A stretch of 64,000 bases of DNA. It comes from Pseudoalteromonas xiamenensis. Lineage in GTDB: Bacteria > Pseudomonadota > Gammaproteobacteria > Enterobacterales > Alteromonadaceae. The DNA lies in NCBI RefSeq assembly GCF_042431545.1, contig NZ_JBHLYX010000002.1. The stretch is one strand, 5' to 3'. The notes under the pieces were generated by a model. The model searched no databases and was not told the origin of the DNA. It saw only the letters and a program-made list of their open reading frames with translations. Of this stretch, positions 52,580 through 60,632 are shown one piece after another. Position 1 is the stretch's first letter. Every line of letters starts with the position of its first letter. Both the position numbers and the translations under genes were made by a program.

Positions 52580-53734
52580 ATGAATCTAGTTTTAAAACTG
52601 CTTGCCGGGATTTTTGGCGGCATTTTAGTGGGACTTTATTTACCGCTACCCGCTGTGGAATTGTTGATCACAGCAAAAGTACTTGTTGGTCAATTAATTA
52701 GTTTTACAATTCCGTTGATCATTCTGTTTTTCATCGCATCGGGTATCGCCGGGTTACCGCAGGGATCAGGCCATCTGCTTGGTAAAACGGTCGGGTTTGC
52801 CTATGGTTCCACCATTGTAGCGGGTACATTGGCTTTCTTACTCATTTCTGCCGTTATACCAATGTTTGATGTATCAACCAGTTTTCATGCATCAGAAGCG
52901 TCAGAGCTAAAGGGCTATATTGACCTTGAAATTCCGCCACTAATGGGTGTTATGACAGCGCTAGCGAGTGCCTTCATTTTTGGTATCGGGATCAGTTATC
53001 AAAACCTTACCAGCCTAAAATCAGTTGTTGATGAAGGCCGAGACGTCATTGATGGATTGTTAGCCAACGTGATTATTCCACTATTACCAGTTTATATTGC
53101 GGGTGTTTTCGCAGATATGACGGTAGCAGGAACGGTTGTGAGCACGTTGAGTACCTTTGGTATCGTACTGGTCGCGGCGGTCGTTATGCATTGGTTATGG
53201 CTAACTTTCTTGTATGTGACCACAGGTCTCATGCTTAAACGTAGTCCAATAGAATTAATTAAGAATATGCTGCCAGCCTACGTTACCGCTCTTGGTACTA
53301 TGTCTAGTGCGGCAACTATTCCAGTTTCGCTGCGTGCAAGTAAGTCTAATCAAGTGCAAGAAGAAGTCGCTAACTTCACGGTACCGCTGTGCGCAACAAT
53401 TCATTTATCCGGTTCGACAATCACCATCGTTACGTGTGCGATGGCTGTAATGTTTCTCTCTCCAGACTTAGCTCAGCCAACGCTTGGCACTATGCTTCCG
53501 TTTATTTTCATGCTTGGCGTTGTGATGATTGCGGCTCCAGGCGCACCAGGTGGCGCGGTAATGTCTGCTTTAGGTTTACTGAGCACAATGTTGGGATTTG
53601 GGGAAAGTGCACTAGCATTAATGATTGCTCTATATCTCGCTCAAGATAGTTTCGGTACAGCGTGCAACGTAACAGGTGACGGAGTTATCGCACTTTGGGT
53701 TGATAAGTTCTCACGTCAAACTCAAACGGCTTGA
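52580..53734 (+). CDS. dicarboxylate/amino acid:cation symporter (DAACS family)
   Basis: 384 residues with about eight membrane helices and the two re-entrant loops of the sodium:dicarboxylate (SDF) family. MSSAATIPVSLRAS corresponds to HP1 and APGAPGGAVMSALG to HP2. The substrate is an acidic or neutral amino acid or dicarboxylate; it cannot be assigned more closely. I take the ATG at 52580 in preference to an upstream TTG (52568). Divergent from the DUF5916 gene. Confidence 0.9.
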   Translation: MNLVLKLLAGIFGGILVGLYLPLPAVELLITAKVLVGQLISFTIPLIILFFIASGIAGLPQGSGHLLGKTVGFAYGSTIVAGTLAFLLISAVIPMFDVSTSFHASEASELKGYIDLEIPPLMGVMTALASAFIFGIGISYQNLTSLKSVVDEGRDVIDGLLANVIIPLLPVYIAGVFADMTVAGTVVSTLSTFGIVLVAAVVMHWLWLTFLYVTTGLMLKRSPIELIKNMLPAYVTALGTMSSAATIPVSLRASKSNQVQEEVANFTVPLCATIHLSGSTITIVTCAMAVMFLSPDLAQPTLGTMLPFIFMLGVVMIAAPGAPGGAVMSALGLLSTMLGFGESALALMIALYLAQDSFGTACNVTGDGVIALWVDKFSRQTQTA

Positions 53735-53774
53735 TAAGCAAAACGTTAACTTGAGTAAAAACTGTTAAAATTTT

Positions 53775-53811
53775 AAGCGCAAGGAGTTCAATTCTTGCGC
53801 TTTTTCTTTTT
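53775..53811 (+). terminator. terminator of the symporter gene
   Basis: AAGCGCAAG / CTTGCGCTT (53775-53783 with 53794-53802), followed by TTTCTTTTT. Confidence 0.85.
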
Positions 53812-53946
53812 ATTTATTAATGACATGGGTGCAATTAATAAATTTTACGGTGAAGGTGACCGTTAACAGTTATCGTTTTGAAATTTCTGTGATACTCTCC
53901 AACAAGAATAATTACAATTGCGACTACCTAGTAAGAGGGCTTTCCT

Positions 53947-54597
53947 TTGATTAATGTGCTCTTAGTTGACGACCACGAGTTGGTTAGAACAGGGATAAAA
54001 AGGATCCTAGACGATGTGCGTGGATTCAAAGTTGTAGGAGAAGCAAAAACGGGTGAAGAAGCCGTGCAATTTTGTCGTCAGCACAACCCAAATGTCGTGC
54101 TCATGGATATGAATATGCCGGGGATCGGTGGTTTAGAAGCAACAAAGAAAATTTGTCGTTATTGCCCTGATGTCAAAGTGATCGTACTCACCGTTCATTG
54201 CGAAGATCCATTCCCAAGTAAAGTCATGCAAATTGGCGCGCACGGTTATTTAACCAAAGGTACTGGGCCCGATGAGATGATTAACGCCATTCGTGCGGTT
54301 AATTCAGGCCAACGGTATATTGCACCGGATATTGCACAACAAATTGCGCTTGCTCAGTTTAGTGGACGTAATGATGAGAATCCGTTTCAAAGTTTGTCTG
54401 AGCGTGAGCTACAAATTATGCTCATGATCACAAAAGGCGAAAAGGCTCAAGATATTGCAGACAGGCTAAACCTCAGTTCAAAAACAGTTAATAGCTACCG
54501 TTACAGAATGTTTGAAAAATTAAATGTCAGTGGTGATGTTGAACTTACGCACTTAGCAATTCGGCACAAAATGATAGATATCGACAGCTCTCACTAA
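53947..54597 (+). CDS. uvrY: response regulator UvrY/GacA (TTG start)
   Basis: Output of the BarA/UvrY (GacS/GacA) system that switches on CsrB-type RNAs. 216 residues: receiver domain (about 1-120) with phospho-acceptor Asp54 (VVLMDMNMPG), and LuxR-type HTH (about 145-208; LSERELQIMLMITKGEKAQD). The start is TTG at 53947: the family begins M-I-N-V-L-L-V-D-D and AGAGGG is seven bases upstream. Nine bases before uvrC, the classic uvrY-uvrC-pgsA order. Confidence 0.96.
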   Translation: MINVLLVDDHELVRTGIKRILDDVRGFKVVGEAKTGEEAVQFCRQHNPNVVLMDMNMPGIGGLEATKKICRYCPDVKVIVLTVHCEDPFPSKVMQIGAHGYLTKGTGPDEMINAIRAVNSGQRYIAPDIAQQIALAQFSGRNDENPFQSLSERELQIMLMITKGEKAQDIADRLNLSSKTVNSYRYRMFEKLNVSGDVELTHLAIRHKMIDIDSSH

Positions 54598-54606
54598 ATT
54601 CTTTTC

Positions 54607-56430
54607 ATGGCAGTTTTTGATCACAAACTTTTCCTAAAAACACTTTCCACAGAGCCTGGCGTTTATCGTATGTATGACGGTGAGAGTCAGGTGATCTATG
54701 TCGGCAAAGCTAAAAACCTTAAAAAGCGGGTTAGCAGCTACTTTCGAAGTAATATTACTGACAGTAAAACCCGTGTTTTAGTCAGTAATATTCAACATAT
54801 TGACGTCACACTGACAAATACCGAAACAGAAGCGTTAATTCTTGAAAGTAACCTAATAAAGAAATATCAGCCTCGCTACAACATTCTCCTTCGTGACGAC
54901 AAAAGCTATCCCTACATTTTTCTAAGCGCGCATAAACATCCTCGACTCGCGTTTCATCGCGGCAGTAGAAAAGCAAAAGGCGACTATTTTGGCCCGTATC
55001 CGAGTAGCGCTGCCGTGTCAGATAGTCTTCGTCTTATGCAGAAAATCTTTCCTGTAAGACAATGCGAAGATGCATATTATCGCGCTCGGAGTCGACCTTG
55101 TTTACAACATCAATTAAAACGCTGCAGCGCACCTTGTGTCGGTATTGTGAGTGACGAGGAATATCAAGACCAAGTTACGATGGTTAAGCAATTTTTGAGT
55201 GGACGCTCACAAGATGTAATTGCGTCACTTATTGGTAAAATGGAAAAGGCGAGCTTGTCGTTACAGTTTGAAGAGGCAGCAAAATTTCGAGATCAAATCG
55301 CGCTGCTTCGCCAAATGCAAGAACAACAGTCTGTAAGCGGTAATTTTCCAGAAATGGACGTCATCGGTTTTGGACAATTGCATGGGTTGTGTGCGATCCA
55401 TGTTCTAGCTATACGCGACCACAAAGTACTCGGCACAAGAACGTATTTTCCAAAAGTGCCAAAAGATGCCACAGCCAATGAAATAGTGGAAAGTTTTATT
55501 GGGCAGTACTATCTCTCGACTCAAGGCAGTGGTCGTATTGCGGCCGACATTGTTTTACCTTTTGAGATTGAAGAACAGCAAGCTCTCATTGACGCACTTA
55601 GCGAGGTAGCTAAGCGAAAAGTCGCAATTCGAGCGAATGTTCGAGGTGAACGCCTACAATACCTGAATCTCGCCAATAAAAATGCTCACAATGCTCTGAC
55701 GGTTAAACAAAGTGCGCAAGAAGCTATTAGTGTTCGTTACGCACTGTTAAAAGAGGCATTAGGGCTCTCTGAAATAGGGCGAATGGAGTGTTTTGATATC
55801 AGCCACACGATGGGTGAAAACACCATTGCGTCTTGTGTTGTTTTCGATGGTAATGGACCGAACAATAAAGAGTATCGCCGTTACAATGTGGAAGGAATTA
55901 CACCGGGTGATGATTATGCCGCAATGAGTTTTGCCCTTAAAAAGCGTTACGGCAAAGTAACGGAAACGGAGAAAATCCCCGATGTGATTTTTATCGACGG
56001 TGGAAAAGGACAATTGGGACGTGCGGAAGAATTTTTTGAGTCTTGGACACAGGATAAAATGCCACTGCTCGTTGGTGTTGCGAAGGGGACAAGTCGAAAG
56101 CCAGGTTTGGAAACTCTGTTAATAGATGGTGGGCGCAAAACGGTGAATCTAGAAAGTGATTCACCTGCACTACATTTAATTCAGCATATACGAGATGAAT
56201 CACATCGATTTGCAATCGCTGGACATAGAAATAAACGCCAGAAGCAACGTACTCAATCATTGCTAGAGGAAATTACCGGCGTTGGACAGAAACGTCGCCA
56301 AGCGCTATTGAAGTTTTTAGGGGGTATGCAGGGTGTAATGGCTGCGAACGTGCAGCAGCTAAAACAAGTACCGGGGATCAGTCCTGAAATGGCTGAAAAG
56401 ATATTTAACCATTTGCATGACAAAGCTTAA
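54607..56430 (+). CDS. uvrC: excinuclease ABC subunit C
   Basis: Makes the two incisions around DNA lesions in nucleotide excision repair. 607 residues: GIY-YIG nuclease (about 14-95; GVYRMYDGESQVIYVGKAK), cysteine-containing region, UVR domain (about 203-238), RNase H-like C-terminal nuclease (about 380-540; ECFDISHTMG and IFIDGGKGQL), and tandem HhH (about 555-605). Co-transcribed with uvrY. Confidence 0.97.
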   Translation: MAVFDHKLFLKTLSTEPGVYRMYDGESQVIYVGKAKNLKKRVSSYFRSNITDSKTRVLVSNIQHIDVTLTNTETEALILESNLIKKYQPRYNILLRDDKSYPYIFLSAHKHPRLAFHRGSRKAKGDYFGPYPSSAAVSDSLRLMQKIFPVRQCEDAYYRARSRPCLQHQLKRCSAPCVGIVSDEEYQDQVTMVKQFLSGRSQDVIASLIGKMEKASLSLQFEEAAKFRDQIALLRQMQEQQSVSGNFPEMDVIGFGQLHGLCAIHVLAIRDHKVLGTRTYFPKVPKDATANEIVESFIGQYYLSTQGSGRIAADIVLPFEIEEQQALIDALSEVAKRKVAIRANVRGERLQYLNLANKNAHNALTVKQSAQEAISVRYALLKEALGLSEIGRMECFDISHTMGENTIASCVVFDGNGPNNKEYRRYNVEGITPGDDYAAMSFALKKRYGKVTETEKIPDVIFIDGGKGQLGRAEEFFESWTQDKMPLLVGVAKGTSRKPGLETLLIDGGRKTVNLESDSPALHLIQHIRDESHRFAIAGHRNKRQKQRTQSLLEEITGVGQKRRQALLKFLGGMQGVMAANVQQLKQVPGISPEMAEKIFNHLHDKA

Positions 56431-56473
56431 GCTTTCATGCGAACATAATGAAAAAGAAGTTATACTCAGCGCT

Positions 56474-57019
56474 ATGTGGAATATTCCTAATATTTTGACG
56501 ACCTTTCGTCTCTTCCTAATCCCTGTATTTGTCGTGGCATTTTATTTGCCGTATTCGTGGGCATTTTTTGCAGCGGCATTTACATTCTGGCTTGCGTCGG
56601 TGACAGACATACTTGATGGCTATCTAGCACGCAAACTCGAACAGTCGACTCCATTTGGTGCTTTTCTCGATCCTGTTGCAGACAAGGTGATGGTCAGTGC
56701 TGCTTTAGTTGTCCTTGCTACGTATTACCAAAACATCTTTATTACGATTGCGGCTGTGGTAATTATTAGTCGTGAGATTGTTATTTCTGCGCTGCGCGAG
56801 TGGATGGCAGAGCAGGGTAAAAGAGGTAATGTTGCAGTATCAAATATGGGCAAATGGAAAACAGCCGCTCAAATGTTGGCAATCATTGGTTTGATTTGGC
56901 AATTTGATACTTGGATGATCTACTTAAGTTACGCACTTTTAGCCATCGCAACTGTGCTGACTCTTAGCTCTATGATCCAGTATTTAGCCGCTGCTCGTTC
57001 TGAATTGATTAAATCTTGA
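56474..57019 (+). CDS. pgsA: CDP-diacylglycerol-glycerol-3-phosphate 3-phosphatidyltransferase
   Basis: Committed step of phosphatidylglycerol synthesis at the inner membrane. 181 residues with four or more membrane helices. The CDP-alcohol phosphotransferase signature is complete: D(I)LDGYLAR...GAFLDPVADK. The ATG at 56474 gives the family N-terminus (WNIPNILTTFRLFLIP) and E. coli length. The frame is open back to 56417, but that part overlaps uvrC and is unlike PgsA. Confidence 0.96.
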   Translation: MWNIPNILTTFRLFLIPVFVVAFYLPYSWAFFAAAFTFWLASVTDILDGYLARKLEQSTPFGAFLDPVADKVMVSAALVVLATYYQNIFITIAAVVIISREIVISALREWMAEQGKRGNVAVSNMGKWKTAAQMLAIIGLIWQFDTWMIYLSYALLAIATVLTLSSMIQYLAAARSELIKS

Positions 57020-57090
57020 TAACGAACGATTAAAGAAAAACCAAACTAGATAAAAATTAAGCAAACAGTTCAAAACATTCATTTTTTATG

Positions 57091-57118
57091 TTGACGCGTT
57101 CAAAAGAATCTGTAGAAT
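57091..57118 (+). promoter_or_regulatory. promoter of the Gly-Cys-Leu tRNA cluster
   Basis: -35 TTGACG (57091-57096), 16-base spacer, -10 TAGAAT (57113-57118), followed by a GC-rich discriminator (GCGTCCG), as usual for stringently controlled tRNA promoters. Confidence 0.75.
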
Positions 57119-57152
57119 GCGTCCGTGTTGAGAGGCAGACGCCCTCGAGAAT

Positions 57153-57228
57153 GCGAGTATAGCTCAGCTGGTAGAGCGCAACCTTGCCAAGGTTGAGGTC
57201 ACGAGTTCGAACCTCGTTACTCGCTCCA
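57153..57228 (+). tRNA. tRNA-Gly (GCC), copy 1
   Basis: 76 bases with CCA. Acceptor GCGAGTA / TACTCGC; the anticodon loop TTGCCAA gives GCC. Confidence 0.97.
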
Positions 57229-57244
57229 AATTCTCGAATAAAGT

Positions 57245-57318
57245 GGCGGAATGGCAGAGTGGCCATGCAGCGGATTGCAAATCCGTCTACCTCGGTTCGA
57301 CTCCGGGTTCCGCCTCCA
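57245..57318 (+). tRNA. tRNA-Cys (GCA), copy 1
   Basis: 74 bases with CCA. Acceptor GGCGGAA / TTCCGCC; the anticodon loop TTGCAAA gives GCA. Confidence 0.97.
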
Positions 57319-57352
57319 TTTCTCAACACTTCACATGCGAAAGCAGCCCGAT

Positions 57353-57439
57353 GCCCGGGTGGTGAAATTGGTAGACACAAGGGATTTAAAATCCCTCGCT
57401 GGTAACAGCGTGCCGGTTCAAGTCCGGCCCCGGGCACCA
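57353..57439 (+). tRNA. tRNA-Leu (UAA), copy 1
   Basis: 87 bases with a long variable arm and CCA. Acceptor GCCCGGG / CCCGGGC; the anticodon loop TTTAAAA gives UAA. Confidence 0.97.
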
Positions 57440-57497
57440 TTTAACGAAAGTTAAATCCTCAGGCTAAATTGGAACGCCAGTCGCGAACCATCGGTAC

Positions 57498-57573
57498 GCG
57501 AGTATAGCTCAGCTGGTAGAGCGCAACCTTGCCAAGGTTGAGGTCACGAGTTCGAACCTCGTTACTCGCTCCA
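57498..57573 (+). tRNA. tRNA-Gly (GCC), copy 2
   Basis: Same sequence as copy 1 by eye. Confidence 0.97.
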
Positions 57574-57591
57574 ATTGCTTTCACACCCGAT

Positions 57592-57678
57592 GCCCGGGTG
57601 GTGAAATTGGTAGACACAAGGGATTTAAAATCCCTCGCTGGTAACAGCGTGCCGGTTCAAGTCCGGCCCCGGGCACCA
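57592..57678 (+). tRNA. tRNA-Leu (UAA), copy 2
   Basis: Same sequence as copy 1 by eye. It follows tRNA-Gly directly, with no Cys gene between them. Confidence 0.97.
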
Positions 57679-57700
57679 TTTTTAGATACCATCTAAAAAT
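57679..57700 (+). terminator. AT-rich hairpin after tRNA-Leu copy 2
   Basis: TTTTTAGAT-ACC-ATCTAAAAA is a perfect stem just after the CCA end. It may end the first transcript, since a second promoter follows. Confidence 0.45.
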
Positions 57701-57709
57701 ATCTTTCGA

Positions 57710-57739
57710 TTGTATTTTTACATTTTCTAATAATATAAT
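57710..57739 (+). promoter_or_regulatory. internal promoter before the third tRNA-Gly
   Basis: -35 TTGTAT (57710-57715), 18-base spacer, consensus -10 TATAAT (57734-57739), 14 bases before the tRNA. Confidence 0.5.
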
Positions 57740-57752
57740 CGGACTCTGGATT

Positions 57753-57828
57753 GCGAGTATAGCTCAGCTGGTAGAGCGCAACCTTGCCAAGGTTGAGGTC
57801 ACGAGTTCGAACCTCGTTACTCGCTCCA
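57753..57828 (+). tRNA. tRNA-Gly (GCC), copy 3
   Basis: Same sequence as copy 1 by eye. Confidence 0.97.
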
Positions 57829-57840
57829 ATCTCATTGAAC

Positions 57841-57914
57841 GGCGGAATGGCAGAGTGGCCATGCAGCGGATTGCAAATCCGTCTACCTCGGTTCGACTCC
57901 GGGTTCCGCCTCCA
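57841..57914 (+). tRNA. tRNA-Cys (GCA), copy 2
   Basis: Same sequence as copy 1 by eye; last gene of the cluster. Confidence 0.97.
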
Positions 57915-57961
57915 TTTTACTTACTCCCATACCTATTTTCTCCCTCATTTTGAACTACACT

Positions 57962-58192
57962 ATGTCTAGCGAACATTTTCAGTTTACTGTAATGAGTGAA
58001 TACATATCTCAAACTCCTGACAATCCCTGTATCCGTCATTGTTGTCTTGACGAACGCAATGTGTGTGTTGGTTGCTATAGAACACTGGCTGAAATACTCA
58101 ACTGGCACGAGAGTAACGCGGAACAAAAACAAGCCATTATTGAGCGATGCGAGCAGCGACGTCTCAAACGTCTAGATAGAATGTCAAGTTAA
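57962..58192 (+). CDS. DUF1289 family small protein
   Basis: 76 residues from the ATG at 57962. Matches the DUF1289 pattern: NPCIRHCCLDERNVCVGCYRTLAEI, four or five cysteines that could bind a metal, then W-x(6)-K-x-A-I-I-E-R-C-E-Q-R-R. Function unknown. A later ATG (57992) would still keep the whole domain. Neither start has a good ribosome-binding site, so the exact start is uncertain. Confidence 0.82.
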   Translation: MSSEHFQFTVMSEYISQTPDNPCIRHCCLDERNVCVGCYRTLAEILNWHESNAEQKQAIIERCEQRRLKRLDRMSS

Positions 58193-58268
58193 GCCAATTG
58201 CACAAACTCTAAATTGCATTTCCCATTCATTCAAAACATCTCCACTAAATTATTAGTGCCATATTAGT

Positions 58269-58283
58269 TTAACAAATTGTTAA
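58269..58283. repeat. TTAACAA-A-TTGTTAA palindrome
   Basis: A perfect 7-bp inverted repeat about a single base, some 140 bases upstream of the PhoD-like gene. It could be a regulator site; no regulator is identified. Confidence 0.35.
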
Positions 58284-58424
58284 TGGTGTTCCTATATTCT
58301 CTGCAACCTCGAAGGAATGAGTACTTTGCAAGGGAAGCAGTAAATCTTTCATCATCTCCACGTTTATTTTAATGCTCGATATCAGAGCAGTGGGCATGAT
58401 TACGACCAAGGAACTCTTAAAACA

Positions 58425-60134
58425 ATGAAAAAATATCTACTGTCTGCGCTCACGGGTCTGTTGGTAAGCCAGGCCCATGCTGCACCTGAAGTTCATTATG
58501 AACAATGTAAAACTAGCTTTGAGTACTTAGGAGCGAGCTATTTTGGTACAACTAATAAAAACAACAGTGGTGGCCAATGGTGTTATCTCAAAAGCGCAAT
58601 CGAGGGCTCGACTTGGGGAAATGTTCGAGTTGAGACAATTCCAGAGTTTAAAACAGTAACGGGTAAACGTTGTTTATCGCCATCGAATTACCAAGGTGAA
58701 GCTTTTTATGGTTGCACGACCAAAGCCCATACTGCACCTTGGTGCTACGTAGGCGAAAGCGCCTGGGAAGAATGTGAAATTGAGGAGCCTCAACCTGAAC
58801 CTCTACTTTCTCATACTATGGTTTCGGAAAACTCAACTCTGAAGCGTATTGCTGTTGGTTCTTGTTTCAAAACACAAGGAGATATGCCAGCTGCGATGAG
58901 CAGAGTTGTATCACAGTCACCCGATCTGTTTTTGTGGATGGGTGACAATATCTACGCAGATACAACAGACATGAATTATATGCGCCAAAAATACGATGAT
59001 AAGAAGCGAAATGCGGAATATCAAAAGTTTTTATCAGCAAATATTCCTGTCATGGCGACGTGGGATGATCATGATTTTGGTAGTAATAATGATGGTAAGC
59101 ATTACCCTAAACGAGCAGAAAGCCAACTAGAGTTCTTACGTCATTTTGACATTCCTGCCGATGATCCACGTTATAACGGCCAAGAAGGCGTTTATAGTGC
59201 AAAAATAGTCGGCCCACAAGGACAGACGACCCACGTGATTAACCTAGATGCACGTTATTTCCGTTCACCAACGTTTTCAAATTATGGAACATGTGAAGGT
59301 GATAACAGCACTATGCTTGGTGAAAAGCAATGGCAGTGGCTACAAGATGAGTTAAATAAGCCAAGTGAGATCAAGGTGATCTCAAGTGGTATTCAAGTTC
59401 TCCCGCCATTGAACCAAGGCCGCAATAAATCAACCTACTGTGCCTATGGCAATGGCCAGAAGTTCACTCAAGCGATGGCCTCTCTAAATGAACAAACCAT
59501 GTCGGGCACCAGTTATGAGTCTTGGGCTGAGATCCCTCAGGAAAGAGAGAAGCTACTCAGAATGGTGCAGAAGTCTCTTAACGATGGCAAAACAAAGGCC
59601 GTAATTTTTGTTTCAGGCGACCAGCATTGGGGCGAGCTATTAGAAAAACGAATTCCTGCAAGTAACCAATTTGGTAAAGAGGCAAGGGTATATGAGATCA
59701 CGGCTTCTGGCTTTGGCCAAAACTGGCCTTATCATATTGAAAATCCATTAAGACTACCTATTTATGCGGACTCGAAGGGTGATGCGAAATTTGCGAATGA
59801 ATGTAAGCTGCCTTTCAAATACGCAGGTGTTACGTATCAAGGTTGTACAACGCGTGATAACGATAAACCTTGGTGTTACACCCAAGTTGATAGTAACGGT
59901 AATGGTGTGAAAGGGGAGTGGGGTAATTGTGCTCCTTCTGGCGCCATAATTCCGACTGGCCAAGTGGGTGTAGTCAGCGAAAATATGGCTTCGTTAACGA
60001 CGGGTAATCGTCACCTAATCAACAAATCGGGAAGCAATTACGGGTTACTGGATATCGATTGGACAAAACGTACGATTAAAATGTCTATCGAAACCTCGGA
60101 TGAAGAAGCTGTCTCAACCATCATTAATTTTTAA
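58425..60134 (+). CDS. PhoD-like phosphatase with fibronectin type II-like modules
   Basis: 569 residues: signal peptide (about 1-19), then a PhoD/metallophosphatase-like catalytic domain from about 138. Metal-site motifs are GSCF (145-148), MGDNIY (172-177), TWDDHDFG (212-219) and VSGDQHWG (396-403). Three Cys-rich modules resemble fibronectin type II domains: a degenerate one at about 28-67, a second at 83-117, and a complete one at 460-502 (Cys460, Cys474, Cys484, Cys502; PFKYAGVTYQGCTT, PWCYT, WGNC). The third sits inside the C-terminal part of the phosphatase. Secreted or periplasmic. Phosphodiester or phosphomonoester substrate unknown. Monocistronic. Confidence 0.88.
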   Translation: MKKYLLSALTGLLVSQAHAAPEVHYEQCKTSFEYLGASYFGTTNKNNSGGQWCYLKSAIEGSTWGNVRVETIPEFKTVTGKRCLSPSNYQGEAFYGCTTKAHTAPWCYVGESAWEECEIEEPQPEPLLSHTMVSENSTLKRIAVGSCFKTQGDMPAAMSRVVSQSPDLFLWMGDNIYADTTDMNYMRQKYDDKKRNAEYQKFLSANIPVMATWDDHDFGSNNDGKHYPKRAESQLEFLRHFDIPADDPRYNGQEGVYSAKIVGPQGQTTHVINLDARYFRSPTFSNYGTCEGDNSTMLGEKQWQWLQDELNKPSEIKVISSGIQVLPPLNQGRNKSTYCAYGNGQKFTQAMASLNEQTMSGTSYESWAEIPQEREKLLRMVQKSLNDGKTKAVIFVSGDQHWGELLEKRIPASNQFGKEARVYEITASGFGQNWPYHIENPLRLPIYADSKGDAKFANECKLPFKYAGVTYQGCTTRDNDKPWCYTQVDSNGNGVKGEWGNCAPSGAIIPTGQVGVVSENMASLTTGNRHLINKSGSNYGLLDIDWTKRTIKMSIETSDEEAVSTIINF

Positions 60135-60632
60135 ATTGATTAAGCTTTAAACTTAGGTCCAGTACAGTCGAAAGTGAACTCATTGGCTGGACCTTGCTAT
60201 CAAAAATCTACACCCGTATCAGAGGGTCAAGTTATGCAAGCCATGCGTGCGATAAGATTACGTAAACTCTATGTAGTGTGAAGCACTCGAGAGAGTCAAA
60301 AAATTCAACTAGAACGATTAAGTTAGTGTCTCGGCTATCGTTCGGTTTTAAGTGAGAGCGGCAAACCGAAAATATTGGGCAATACAATAACATTCAACTT
60401 TAAATGCAATCGAATTAAACTCTTAATATCTTTTCTTAATCCAAACTACATTTTTTACAAAATCTTCTATAGTTATTTAGGATGGGAATGAGTACCGACC
60501 ATTTCGGACTTAACTGATTAATAGCGTGCGTGAAAGCAAAGTCAAACGAGTAGCAGGTTTTCTAAAGCAATAGGTGATCCTATTTTGTTGATTTAGCTCT
60601 TGTTAACCTCGTTGCGCTCAGAGGACTATACC
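60135..60632. other. 498-base gap before the PAS protein gene
   Basis: Beyond the inverted repeat at 60155-60194 I see no ORF, tRNA, strong promoter or terminator here. The sequence is AT-rich towards the PAS gene and presumably contains its promoter. Confidence 0.5.
60155..60194 (+). terminator. inverted repeat after the phosphatase gene
   Basis: AGGTCCAG (60155-60162) and CTGGACCT (60187-60194) flank a 24-base loop, 20 bases after the stop. No T run follows, so termination is uncertain. Confidence 0.4.

Noticed and set aside
53389..53649. 86-codon plus-strand ORF inside the symporter gene
   Set aside because: Alternative frame of a conserved membrane-protein gene; no independent support.
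57184..57454. ORFs over the second tRNA cluster
   Set aside because: They translate tRNA sequence and contain no protein family signal.
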